This document shows positions 32,951-41,246 of a DNA stretch of 64,000 bases, piece after piece. Below the pieces are notes generated by a model. That model did not search any database, was not told where the DNA came from, and worked only from the letters and a program-made list of their open reading frames with translations. Source of the DNA: an uncultured Nesterenkonia sp. (GTDB lineage: Bacteria; Actinomycetota; Actinomycetes; Actinomycetales; Micrococcaceae); NCBI GenBank assembly GCA_946222885.1, contig CAMIAK010000012.1, forward strand, positions 1-64,000. Reading direction: 5' to 3'. Position numbers and translations under genes: made by a program. The stretch's first letter is position 1. Every line of letters starts with the position of its first letter.

Positions 32951-34417
32951 ATGGCACACATCGCTGTGACAGGAGCGACCGGCTACATCGGGGGTCGCCT
33001 GGTTCCCCAGCTACTCGAAGCAGGGCATACGGTCCGTGTCCTGACCCGGCGTGCGGAGTCCTTGCGGGACGTACCCTGGCGCGACGATGTCGAAGTGGTT
33101 GAAGGTGACCTCTCTGATCCAGACAGCGCCCGCACACTCTGCCAAGAGATAGATGTGCTCTACTTCTTGGTCCATTCGATGAGCGGTGGCCGCGATTTTG
33201 CAGCAACTGACAAGCGATGCGCGGAAGCAGTCGGCAACGCCGCTGCGGAGTGTGACATCGAGAGCATCATCTATCTTTCCGGCCTGCATCCGACAGGTAA
33301 ACTCAGCCCTCATCTGCAATCGCGGGTCGAAGTCGGCGAGATCCTGGAGGCGAGCGGGGTTCCGGTGCTCACCCTGCAGGCCGGGTTGGTGATCGGTTCC
33401 GGCTCCGCAAGCTTTGAGATGATTCGCCATCTCACCGACGTTCTGCCAGCCATGCCGTCCCCGCGCTGGGTTCTGAACCGAGTCCAACCCATCGCAATCC
33501 GAGACGCCTTGCACTACCTCACCCAGGCTGCCAACCTCGAGCTCTCCGGAAGTCTTCGGTGCGATATCGGCGGCCCGGACGTCCACACCTACGCACAGTT
33601 GATGAAGCTCTATGCACGAGCAGCCGGGCTCCGGCCGCCGACCGTCATCCCCTTGCCCGTGCTGACCCCATGGCTGGCAGCTCAATGGGTCAACCTCGTT
33701 ACACCTATACCGCGCTCCTTGGCCGTACCGCTGGTCCAGTCGCTCCAGCACGATTGCGTGGTCAAAGAGCACGCCGTCGACGATCTCATCCGCAGACCCA
33801 AAAACGGCCTGACCGCCTACGAGACCGCCGTCGAACTGGCGCTCGATAAGATCTCAGCGGACCGTGTGGAGACAACCTGGGCCGGGGCTCACCCCCTGAA
33901 GGTTCCGTCCGAGCCGCTGCCCTCTGATCCTGGATGGACGGGACGAACCGTCCTGACCGATGAGCGTCAGGTACGCACCTCGGCCTCCCCGGAAGCAGTG
34001 TTCGCGGTCATCGAGAGCATCGGCGGAGACAAAGGATACTTCTCTCTGTCGCGGGCTTGGAGGGTCAGAGGACTGGCTGACAAACTCGTCGGAGGAGTGG
34101 GGCTGGGCCGAGGGCGTCGCAGCCGCCGGCGGCTGCAGCTCGGTGACGCAGTGGACTGGTGGCGGGTCGAAAGTCTGGACCGGGGGAAACGGCTGCGGCT
34201 GCGCGCCGAGATGAAGATGCCTGGCCGGGCTTGGCTGGAATTTATCGTCCGACCAGAGGGCGAAGGGGCCCTCTGCACTCAGCGGGCAATCTTCTTCCCG
34301 GCTGGACTGGCCGGACGGGCCTACTGGTTGGCGCTGGCTCCCTTCCATGCCGTCATCTTCCGGGGAATGGCTTCACGACTCGCGCGAGAAGCGGAGACTG
34401 GAGGGGTACCGGACTGA
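32951..34417 (+). CDS. YbjT-type SDR with C-terminal DUF2867 domain
   Basis: 488-aa two-domain protein. The N-terminal NAD(P)-binding domain starts IAVTGATGYIGGRLVPQLLEAGHTVRVLTRR and reads like atypical SDRs of the YbjT/NmrA class, including YLSGLHP. From about residue 330 a DUF2867/SRPBCC-like domain follows (VRTSASPEAVFAVIESIGGDKGYFS... WWRVESLDRGKRLRLRAEMKMPGRAWLEF). Such proteins are frequent near actinobacterial light- and oxidative-stress genes, but no reaction is known. ATG 32951 (MAHIAVTG) is placed by homology; AAAGG is 10 nt upstream. Confidence 0.85.
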   Translation: MAHIAVTGATGYIGGRLVPQLLEAGHTVRVLTRRAESLRDVPWRDDVEVVEGDLSDPDSARTLCQEIDVLYFLVHSMSGGRDFAATDKRCAEAVGNAAAECDIESIIYLSGLHPTGKLSPHLQSRVEVGEILEASGVPVLTLQAGLVIGSGSASFEMIRHLTDVLPAMPSPRWVLNRVQPIAIRDALHYLTQAANLELSGSLRCDIGGPDVHTYAQLMKLYARAAGLRPPTVIPLPVLTPWLAAQWVNLVTPIPRSLAVPLVQSLQHDCVVKEHAVDDLIRRPKNGLTAYETAVELALDKISADRVETTWAGAHPLKVPSEPLPSDPGWTGRTVLTDERQVRTSASPEAVFAVIESIGGDKGYFSLSRAWRVRGLADKLVGGVGLGRGRRSRRRLQLGDAVDWWRVESLDRGKRLRLRAEMKMPGRAWLEFIVRPEGEGALCTQRAIFFPAGLAGRAYWLALAPFHAVIFRGMASRLAREAETGGVPD

Positions 34418-34464
34418 TGTCGATGTGCGGCCTCACTGGGGCATACGTTACAGTTTCCGAAGCT

Positions 34465-34489
34465 AGTAATTAGACAGGGTAACTATTAT
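34465..34489 (+). promoter_or_regulatory. Promoter and candidate MarR operator of the idi-crt operon
   Basis: TATTAT at 34484-34489 is a good -10, 6 nt before the GTG of idi, so the mRNA is probably leaderless. No good -35 is present. TAGTAATTAGACAGGGTAACTA (34465-34486 region) contains half-sites TAATTA and TAACTA that resemble the arms of the palindrome in front of marR. A repressor bound here would cover the -10. Confidence 0.5.
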
Positions 34490-34495
34490 GGGCGG

Positions 34496-35067
34496 GTGAA
34501 AGTGACTCACGACACTTCTCGGCAGGTGGTTCTCGTGAACCCAGAGGGCGAACCCTATGGGGCTCACCCCAAACGATCGGTGCACAGCGCAGACACCCCG
34601 CTGCACCTGGGCTTCTCATGTCACGTCCTCAATCCTGCAGGAGAAGTTCTGGTCAGCCGGCGAGCTCTGAGCAAGCGGACGTGGCCGGGGGTGTGGACCA
34701 ATGCGTTCTGCGGGCATCCCGCTCCGGGTGAAGGGTGGGAAGACGCTGTGACCCGGCACGCCTTGAAGAACTGGGGCTGGAGCTCAGCCTCCTATCACTC
34801 GCCCTCCCGAATTTCCGCTATTGTGCCACCGATGCCTCTGGCGTGGTGGAGAACGAGATATGCCCGGTGTTCACCGCAGTCACCTCCTGCCGGCCCAGTC
34901 CTAACCCAGCCGAAGCGATGGAAGTCGCGTGGTCTGCCACAGACGATGTTGCGCGAGCAGTCCACCACGCCCCCTGGGCATTCAGCCCGTGGTTCACCCT
35001 CCAGGTCCCCCAGATGGACATGTACCAGGCAGAGGCCCGACAAGCTCACGATACTGCTGAGTCATGA
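34496..35067 (+). pseudogene. idi: Isopentenyl-diphosphate delta-isomerase type I, frameshifted
   Basis: Nudix-fold isomerase interconverting IPP and DMAPP, feeding carotenoid synthesis. The first frame encodes residues 1-90 with the catalytic Cys72 in NAFCGHP. After the Leu codon at 34763-34765 one base (a G) is missing: inserting it gives ...RHALEELGLELS and continues in the frame that ends at 35067, including ENEICPVF with the catalytic Glu and a normal C-terminus. The repaired protein is about 190 aa, typical. As written, the first frame runs on as nonsense into crtB. The repaired stop overlaps the crtB ATG by 4 nt. If real, the break may be tolerated through another IPP isomerase or limit pigment. 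Confidence 0.85.
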
Positions 35068-35936
35068 GCGGCCTGGACCTCTATACACGCACAGCCACAG
35101 ATGCTGCCTCCCGTGTCATCACTGCCTATTCGACCTCGTTCGGAATGGCAGCGAACCTGCTTCCGGCCGACCGTCGACGAGGAATCACCAACATCTATGC
35201 CCTTGTCCGCATCGCCGACGAAATCGTAGACGGGACCGCCGAAGAAGCGGGTCTGACCGCGGACCAACGGCGCAAAGTCCTGGATGGACTGGAGCAGGAG
35301 GTCCTTTCGGGGACTGCGCATGGATTCAGTGCCAACCCGGTGGTGCATGCATTCGCCGTCACCGCCCGCGGCGCAGGAATCGAAACGCCGCTGATCGGGA
35401 GTTTCTTCGACTCGATGCGCAGGGATCTAAGTCCCGTCGAACGCCTCAGCCGCGCAGAGTATGAAGAGTATGTGTATGGCTCGGCTGAAGTCGTCGGGCT
35501 GATGTGCTTGCGCGTTTTCCTTCGGGGCGACGCGATGGATGCTGAACAGTTGCAGCAGGTCGAACATGGGGCTGCTCGCCTCGGTGCGGCTTTCCAGAAG
35601 ATCAACTTCCTGCGTGACCTCGGCGACGACGCGGCTCAACTGGGCCGCGCCTACTTCCCGGGGGCCGTACCGGGCCAGCTCAGCGATCGGGACAAGGAGA
35701 ACATCCTCGATGAGATAGATGAGGATCTGGCCGCAGCGATGATCGCTATTCCTCAGCTTCCTCCCGGTCCGCGCCGGGCCACGTTGCTAGCTGCGCGCCT
35801 CTTTGAGGATGTCGCCGCACGGCTGCGCCGCACGCCGACCGATGAGATTCTGCAGCACCGTGTAACCGTTCCTCTGCACAGGAAGGCGTACATCCTGTTG
35901 AAGGCCCTGCGACCAGTGAGCTTCAGGGGACTGTGA
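35064..35936 (+). CDS. crtB: Phytoene synthase
   Basis: Condenses two geranylgeranyl diphosphates to phytoene. The 290-aa protein carries both Asp-rich prenyl-diphosphate motifs: IADEIVDG near residue 50 and the second in FLRDLGDDAAQLGRAYFP near residue 190. YFP and LGAAFQKINFLRDL are standard CrtB sequence. ATG 35064 overlaps the idi stop; the stop overlaps the start region of crtI. No crtE (GGPP synthase) lies in the cluster. Confidence 0.95.
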   Translation: MSGLDLYTRTATDAASRVITAYSTSFGMAANLLPADRRRGITNIYALVRIADEIVDGTAEEAGLTADQRRKVLDGLEQEVLSGTAHGFSANPVVHAFAVTARGAGIETPLIGSFFDSMRRDLSPVERLSRAEYEEYVYGSAEVVGLMCLRVFLRGDAMDAEQLQQVEHGAARLGAAFQKINFLRDLGDDAAQLGRAYFPGAVPGQLSDRDKENILDEIDEDLAAAMIAIPQLPPGPRRATLLAARLFEDVAARLRRTPTDEILQHRVTVPLHRKAYILLKALRPVSFRGL

Positions 35937-37525
35937 TGAAGGATTCCAGAGATAGCCCCCGCACCGCCGTCATCATCGGGGCAGGCTTTTCCGGTCTGGC
36001 CACCGCAGCGCTGCTGGCTCGTGACGGGTTGGATGTGACTGTTCTTGAAGCCCGTGACTCCCTGGGCGGACGCGCCGGTGAATGGCGCCGGCAGGGTTTC
36101 CGCTTCGAGACCGGTCCGTCCTGGTATCTGATGCCTGAAGCTTTCGACCGCTTCTTCGAAGACATGGGGACCACCACGGCGGAGGAGCTGGAACTTATCC
36201 CCCTCGACCCTGCCTACCGGGTGTTCTTCGAGGAGCAGGACCAGCCCTTCGACCTCCCTGACCAGGACTCGCTCGGCGCATTGCAGGAGTTGGAGCATAC
36301 GCCCGGGTCACTGGCTGCCTATATGAGGTCCGCCGAAGGGACGTGTCGACTCGCAACGGACCGGCTCCTATACTCGGCCTACGATTCTGTGCAGGACTTC
36401 ACCGATCCTGAGCTGCTCCGGCGGCTGCCGAGGCTCCTGAAGCTGCTCTTTGAACCGTTGGAGCGCTTCATCGGCCGTCACACCTCCGATTCGCGAGTAC
36501 AGAAGATTCTGGGATATCCGGCGGTGTTCCTGGGAACCTCGCCCACGTCTGCACCGAGCCTCTATCACCTGATGAGTCACCTGGACATCAACCAGTCAGT
36601 GCTCTACCCGCGTGGAGGCTTCAGCGCGGTTGTAGAAGCTGTGGCCCGTCTGGCGCGACAGCATGGAGCCCACCTGCACACCGGCCATCGGGTCACGGAG
36701 GTCTTGACAGAGGGCAGACGCGTAACTGGGGTGCGTTTCACCGGCCCTGATGGGGAGCATCACACGTTGACCGCAGACATCGTAGTCTCCAGCGCGGACA
36801 TGCACCATACTGAGTCTGCGCTTCTGGCGCCAGCCTTCCGTAGCCGTTCGACGGCTTCCTGGAGGCGGCGAAACCCCGGGCCCGGTGCGGTACTGGCTCT
36901 GCTGGGCGTTGAGGGCGAGCTGCCTGAACTTGCCCATCATTCGCTGTTCTTCACCGAGGACTGGCAGCGGGGATTCGAAGAGATCGATGGTGTGCGCCCT
37001 GCCTCGGGGCCTCCGCGGTCCCTCTACGTCTGTAGACCCAGCGCTACGGACGAGGTCGCCCCGCCGGGGCATGAGAATCTCTTCGTGCTGATTCCTGTCC
37101 GAGCAGATCCCGGCATCGGAGCAGGGGGCATCGACGGGGACGGTTCGCCCCTGGTAGAGAGGACCGTGGCCGAAGCCATCGACCAGATCGCCTCCTGGGC
37201 GGGCATTCCCGATCTGGCCTCACGTGTTCGCGTACGCCGCAGCATCGGTCCGGCCGATTTCGAGAGCGAGTTCGGGGCATGGCGCGGGGGTGCTCTGGGG
37301 CCGGCACACACTCTTGGGCAGAGTGCGTTCCTGAGAGGGCCTATCCGTTCTGCGAAGCTCAACGGCCTGTATTACGCTGGTTCAACAACAATGCCGGGAA
37401 TCGGAGTGCCGATGTGCCTGATCAGCGCAGAACTGGTCCGGACGTCTGTCCGCCGAGGACCTCAGAAGTCCCTCTCCAAGCTCTTCCAGCACCGACGACG
37501 CCGTCAAGAGGTGCACCGTGCCTGA
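35936..37525 (+). CDS. crtI: Phytoene desaturase
   Basis: FAD-dependent desaturase that converts phytoene to lycopene in four steps. The 529-aa protein begins with the FAD motif VIIGAGFSGLATAALLARDGLDVTVLEA and the GGRAGEW segment, and ends with the CrtI signature GLYYAGSTTMPGIGVPMCLISAELV. ATG 35936 shares a base with the crtB stop and has AGGGG upstream. It overlaps crtYe by 8 nt. Confidence 0.96.
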   Translation: MKDSRDSPRTAVIIGAGFSGLATAALLARDGLDVTVLEARDSLGGRAGEWRRQGFRFETGPSWYLMPEAFDRFFEDMGTTTAEELELIPLDPAYRVFFEEQDQPFDLPDQDSLGALQELEHTPGSLAAYMRSAEGTCRLATDRLLYSAYDSVQDFTDPELLRRLPRLLKLLFEPLERFIGRHTSDSRVQKILGYPAVFLGTSPTSAPSLYHLMSHLDINQSVLYPRGGFSAVVEAVARLARQHGAHLHTGHRVTEVLTEGRRVTGVRFTGPDGEHHTLTADIVVSSADMHHTESALLAPAFRSRSTASWRRRNPGPGAVLALLGVEGELPELAHHSLFFTEDWQRGFEEIDGVRPASGPPRSLYVCRPSATDEVAPPGHENLFVLIPVRADPGIGAGGIDGDGSPLVERTVAEAIDQIASWAGIPDLASRVRVRRSIGPADFESEFGAWRGGALGPAHTLGQSAFLRGPIRSAKLNGLYYAGSTTMPGIGVPMCLISAELVRTSVRRGPQKSLSKLFQHRRRRQEVHRA

Positions 37526-37853
37526 AGCATTGATCGGCCTGGCTTACCTCACGGCTCTCCTGGTCTCCTTCAGCTGTATGCTCTTGGTCGACTGGCGTTT
37601 CAGCCTGTTCCTCTTCCGTAACCCGCTCCGTGCCGGGCTGGTTCTGGCCGGAGGTCTGGTGTTCTTCCTGGCATGGGACCTCACAGCAATCTCCCTGGGC
37701 ATCTTTCTCCACGGTCCAGCCCCTTATATGACCGGCATCATGCTGGCCCCGGAGCTGCCCCTGGAGGAATTGGTCTTCCTGCTCTTCCTCTGCCACCTGA
37801 CTATGGTCCTTGTGCTCGGATTCCAACGCCTGTTCACCCGAAGGGAGACATGA
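37518..37853 (+). CDS. crtYe: C50 carotenoid epsilon/gamma-cyclase subunit CrtYe
   Basis: 111-aa membrane protein with three hydrophobic segments, of the lycopene cyclase (CrtYc-like) small-subunit family. It contains the PLEELVFLLF motif (acidic residues within a transmembrane segment) typical of heterodimeric carotenoid cyclases. With CrtYf it cyclises flavuxanthin-type C50 precursors to decaprenoxanthin or sarcinaxanthin. GTG start at 37518 overlaps crtI. Confidence 0.9.
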   Translation: MPEALIGLAYLTALLVSFSCMLLVDWRFSLFLFRNPLRAGLVLAGGLVFFLAWDLTAISLGIFLHGPAPYMTGIMLAPELPLEELVFLLFLCHLTMVLVLGFQRLFTRRET

Positions 37854-38197
37854 TGGGCGCGAGCACATATATGGTCCTCAGCTCAGGATTCATCGCAATC
37901 ACAGTGGTCGTAGCGTGCGTGGCGGCCAAAGTTCGCGGTGGGTCAACACCACCCGGGCGTCTCCTCGTCTCCATCGCCGCAGCAGCGGCGGCCCTGATGC
38001 TGCTCACCGCGGTCTTCGATAACATCATGATCGGCGTAGGACTGTTCAGCTACGCCGCGCACGTGATCTCCGGACTCCGTCTGGGGCTGGCTCCGATAGA
38101 GGACTTCGCCTATCCCCTCGCGGCGGTCATCCTGCTGCCGTCACTGTGGGTTCTCCTTGAACCTCTGCGCGGCCACAGGAGTGACAATGATCGCTGA
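37853..38197 (+). CDS. crtYf: C50 carotenoid cyclase subunit CrtYf
   Basis: 114-aa membrane protein, second subunit of the heterodimeric C50 cyclase. It has three hydrophobic helices, an FDNIMIGVGLF stretch and the PIEDFAYPL motif (matching the PxE(E/D) motif of the cyclase family). AAGGGAG at 37841-37847 places ATG 37853 at a 5-nt spacing; ATG 37850 in the same frame is an alternative. It overlaps crtYe by one base and crtEb by 11. Confidence 0.9.
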   Translation: MGASTYMVLSSGFIAITVVVACVAAKVRGGSTPPGRLLVSIAAAAAALMLLTAVFDNIMIGVGLFSYAAHVISGLRLGLAPIEDFAYPLAAVILLPSLWVLLEPLRGHRSDNDR

Positions 38198-39044
38198 GAT
38201 CGTGCGCTCCTCGCGGCCGCTGAACTGGGTCAACACTGCCTATCCCTTCGCCGCGGCCTGGCTGCTGAGCGGTGGAGGCTGGGAGTCAGCGCTGATCGTG
38301 GGGACTCTGTTCTTCCTGGTTCCCTACAACGTGGCGCTCTACGGCATCAACGATGTCTTCGACCATGCCTCAGATCTGGCGAATCCTCGTAAGGGCGGCT
38401 CAGAGGGCGCCCTGCTGGACACTTCCCTGCACCGGCCCGTCCTGATCGCCAGCGCAGTTTCAGTGCTCCCTTTTCTCCTGGTTCTGATCCCCATGGGGGA
38501 CCCCGTATCCTGGGCGGTCCTCGGCGTGAGCATGGTGGCGCTCTTGGCATACTCAGCGCCGCCGCTGCGCACCAAAGAGATCCCGGTGCTGGATTCGTTG
38601 ACCTCCAGTCTGCACTTCGTGACCCCGGCAGCCTATGGAGCGGCACTCGCTGGGGCTGAGATCACTCCATTGTTAGCGTGTGCACTGGGTGCATTCCTGC
38701 TTTGGGGAATGGCCAGTCACGCATTCGGAGCGGTTCAGGATATCGAACCCGACCGTGAGGCCGGCATCAGTTCGATCGCCACAGCGTTCGGTGCCGGCCC
38801 AACCGTCCGTCTGGCGTTGGTCCTTTGGACCGCAGCAGGCCTGCTGATTCTGGGGGGTGGATGGCCATGGCTTCTTTCAGCGCTGCTGGTGATCCCCTAC
38901 CTCGCAGTGGGGCTGCCGTACCGGTCTCTGACCGATGAGCAGGCGGACCGCGCCCACAACGGATGGCGGCACTTCCTCTGGATCAATTACGCCGTAGGAG
39001 CCGCACTCACAATCCTGCTGCTGCTCGGTACGGGGCTGAACTGA
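38187..39044 (+). CDS. crtEb: Lycopene elongase/prenyltransferase
   Basis: UbiA-family membrane prenyltransferase that adds two C5 units to lycopene, giving the C50 flavuxanthin. The 285-aa protein has about eight hydrophobic helices, the first Asp-rich motif as YGINDVFDHASD and the second as VQDIEPDREAGISS. ATG 38187 has AGGAG 5 nt upstream, favouring it over the in-frame ATG at 38157. Last recognised carotenoid biosynthesis gene of the run. Confidence 0.94.
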   Translation: MIAEIVRSSRPLNWVNTAYPFAAAWLLSGGGWESALIVGTLFFLVPYNVALYGINDVFDHASDLANPRKGGSEGALLDTSLHRPVLIASAVSVLPFLLVLIPMGDPVSWAVLGVSMVALLAYSAPPLRTKEIPVLDSLTSSLHFVTPAAYGAALAGAEITPLLACALGAFLLWGMASHAFGAVQDIEPDREAGISSIATAFGAGPTVRLALVLWTAAGLLILGGGWPWLLSALLVIPYLAVGLPYRSLTDEQADRAHNGWRHFLWINYAVGAALTILLLLGTGLN

Positions 39045-39047
39045 AAG

Positions 39048-39521
39048 ATGCGTCTCTGGTCTGTCCACCCAGCTCTGCTCGACCGGCAGGGGCTCATCGC
39101 CTGTTGGCGAGAGTCGCTGCTCGCGCAGGCCGTTCTGCTCGGCCGCACCCGCGGGTACACCCGGCACCCGCAGCTAGAGCGCTTCCAGGCTCACTCCGAG
39201 CCGGGAGCGGCGGTCGGGGCGTACTTGGCACACCTTCACGCGGAGGCCCGACTGCGGGGCTATCGTTTCGACGCCGGGCGCATTGTCCATCCGCCTGTCC
39301 CGGCGGAGCTGTTGGGCGATGACCCAACCGCTGCCGCTGGCACCGTGCCGCGGATCAGCGTCTCCACTGGTCAGATGATCTATGAACGGGACCATCTGCG
39401 CGCCAAACTCGCGATCCGTTCCCCCCACCTACTCCAGAGTCTCGCGCAGGAAGGTGTACCGGCGGCCCATCCGCTCTTCCTGGTGGTCGAGGGCGAGATC
39501 GAACCGTGGGAGCGGTCATGA
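39048..39521 (+). CDS. Pyrimidine-dimer DNA glycosylase/AP lyase (T4 endonuclease V type)
   Basis: 157-aa repair enzyme that excises UV cyclobutane pyrimidine dimers. The N-terminus MRLWSVHPALLDRQGLIACWRE (first ~20 residues shown by MRLWSVHPALLDRQ) matches the endonuclease V/Pyr_excise family, where the start of the chain forms the active site, and GYTRHPQLERF is typical. It starts 3 nt after crtEb and is thus in the carotenoid operon: pigment and UV repair are encoded together. Confidence 0.85.
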   Translation: MRLWSVHPALLDRQGLIACWRESLLAQAVLLGRTRGYTRHPQLERFQAHSEPGAAVGAYLAHLHAEARLRGYRFDAGRIVHPPVPAELLGDDPTAAAGTVPRISVSTGQMIYERDHLRAKLAIRSPHLLQSLAQEGVPAAHPLFLVVEGEIEPWERS

Positions 39522-39627
39522 GCTCTCCCGCGGCTCGCGTTCGCGACCGGTGCCGATGCAGGAACACGCGAGCAGCCGGAGACTGACCACCCCAGAAATC
39601 AAGGGTTGGGATGTACACACCGCGGCA

Positions 39628-40128
39628 TCAGCGCAGGTCCCGGAACACAGAGAGACGCCTGAGCAGCAGACCCGCACCAAACGCGCCCACACCCCCCGCT
39701 GCCATGTCTCCGATGGTGTCGTGATAGGTCACGTAGATGTCGCTTGTGATCGCGACGTAACCGAACCACTCGATCATCTCCCAGAGGGCGCTCAGGGCAA
39801 GACCGATCACGGCCGTGATCACGGCTGTGACCGAGAGGGGCGTCTCGCAAGGCCCTCTCACGATACCCGTATGAGCAGCCCAGACATGGACCACACCGGC
39901 AAGAACCCCGGTGCAGATGAGGTGGATCAGCACATCCCACCAGCTGATGGTGGTGTACAGGTCAAAGACGTTGCTCCACGCCGCTACCAGCAGGGTGATG
40001 GAACAGACGATGTCAGCGCCGGCCCGCAGCCCCAAGAAGCGTGGGGCGAATATTCCGGGGAGCGCGAAGGCCAAGATTCCGGCGTCGGTCAGGTCATACC
40101 AGAGTGCGGCAACAAGGACGCTGAGCAC
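39628..40128 (-). CDS. Small multi-span membrane protein
   Basis: About 166 aa with four or five hydrophobic helices and conserved-looking motifs WWDVLIHLICTG, ALWEMIEWFGY and DTIGDMAAGGVGA, similar in outline to YjdF/DUF2238-like membrane proteins. Substrate unknown. The start is doubtful: the frame stays open upstream to about 40264 with protein-like sequence (ADRLIANFLRPAGGALDLCADLLRAVG) but contains no ATG, GTG or TTG before GTG 40128. Either the start codon is unusual or an indel separates it from a start in another frame. It follows the glycosyltransferase on the same strand and converges on the dimer glycosylase. Confidence 0.7.
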   Translation of the reverse strand: MLSVLVAALWYDLTDAGILAFALPGIFAPRFLGLRAGADIVCSITLLVAAWSNVFDLYTTISWWDVLIHLICTGVLAGVVHVWAAHTGIVRGPCETPLSVTAVITAVIGLALSALWEMIEWFGYVAITSDIYVTYHDTIGDMAAGGVGAFGAGLLLRRLSVFRDLR

Positions 40129-40255
40129 CCCTACAGCACGCAGCAGATCCGCGCACAGATCGAGTGCTCCGCCTGCTGGGCGCAGAAAGTTGGCGATCAG
40201 TCGATCGGCGGGCCCAGGAGCTTCTGGGCCCCGCTGGTATGCGGACGCGTCGATG

Positions 40256-41035
40256 TCAGCCGCCTTTCACCGGTTTGGATGCCAACCTGCGCCACCGATA
40301 CGGCGGGAAGTCCTCGGGCCAATGGAATCTCACAGTGTGAAATCCCCGGCGACCCCGTCGCCTCAACGAGGTAAGACTGCTGAAGGGGCGCGCCGAGATC
40401 TCCATGGAGGCCGACTTCAGCCGGCCGATCCGGAACTCCTCCCCGACGCGATAGGACAGTGCAAAATCATCGTGCAGCTCGGGGTCACCACGCTCGATAG
40501 AGGGGCTCACTCCTTCCCAGACCTCGCGCCTCATGGCGAAGTTGGAGCCGAACAGGGGTCGGTGGCCCAGTGCCAGCACGCCTGCGGCCGTGTAGGCGGC
40601 CAGATATGCAGCTGCCAACGGCACGCGGAGCAGGCGTGGACTGTCATGGAATCGGGCGGTGCCGGTGACGGCTCCCAGCGTGCTGTCCTGGGCGAAGGCG
40701 TGCGTGATGTCGGCTACCCATGTACGCGGAGGCACGCAATCGGCATCGAGCCGAAGGATCAGATCACCTGCGGCGTGGTCGTACCCGTAGGAGCTGGCTG
40801 CAGGAATCCCGGCCTCACTGCAGGTGAGAACGGTGGCTCCCCAGGACGCTGCGACGGTGGCTGAATCGTCGACAGAACCATTGTCCACCACGACTACTTC
40901 ATCAGGTCTCTGAGTCTGCTGCCGAAGAGCAGCAAGGCAGACGGCCAGCTCCACGGCATCGTCCTTCACCGGGATCACGACGGACACCCGGCAGCCGCGG
41001 TCCCTTTCGTGCTGCTCCCAGCTCGACCACTCCAT
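40256..41035 (-). CDS. Family 2 glycosyltransferase (possible carotenoid glycosyltransferase)
   Basis: 259-aa GT-A glycosyltransferase. The N-terminal nucleotide-sugar domain begins VSVVIPVKDDAVELAVCLAALRQQTQRPDEVVVVDNGSVDDS and has the metal-binding LRLDADCVPPRTW motif. No membrane helix is required, though a hydrophobic AAAYLAAYTAAGVLALG stretch is present. Position next to a C50 carotenoid cluster suggests it could glucosylate sarcinaxanthin or decaprenoxanthin; this is inference, since crtX of other species belongs to varied GT families. GGGGAG precedes ATG 41035. Confidence 0.8.
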   Translation of the reverse strand: MEWSSWEQHERDRGCRVSVVIPVKDDAVELAVCLAALRQQTQRPDEVVVVDNGSVDDSATVAASWGATVLTCSEAGIPAASSYGYDHAAGDLILRLDADCVPPRTWVADITHAFAQDSTLGAVTGTARFHDSPRLLRVPLAAAYLAAYTAAGVLALGHRPLFGSNFAMRREVWEGVSPSIERGDPELHDDFALSYRVGEEFRIGRLKSASMEISARPFSSLTSLRRRGRRGFHTVRFHWPEDFPPYRWRRLASKPVKGG

Positions 41036-41246
41036 ATGCCGCTCCCCGTCCAGCTTCGTCTATGCGCTCACAAACTACTTTATGTGCTCGCCCCTATTCC
41101 GGCTGTCTTTCCCCTGTACCGCTTGACCAGACCGGCTGCCTCGACGGCTGGCTGTAAGGTCATGGTGAGCCTTGCCCACACCCGAGAAGGGGCCCAAGCC
41201 GAAGCTCAGCTCTCCCGCCGCCCCTCCTGACCCGATTGTGAGCATC

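Noticed and set aside
34769..35464. Continuation of the first idi frame into a 322-codon protein
   Set aside because: After the frameshift it is Arg/Pro/Ser-rich nonsense overlapping crtB; the family sequence continues in the other frame.
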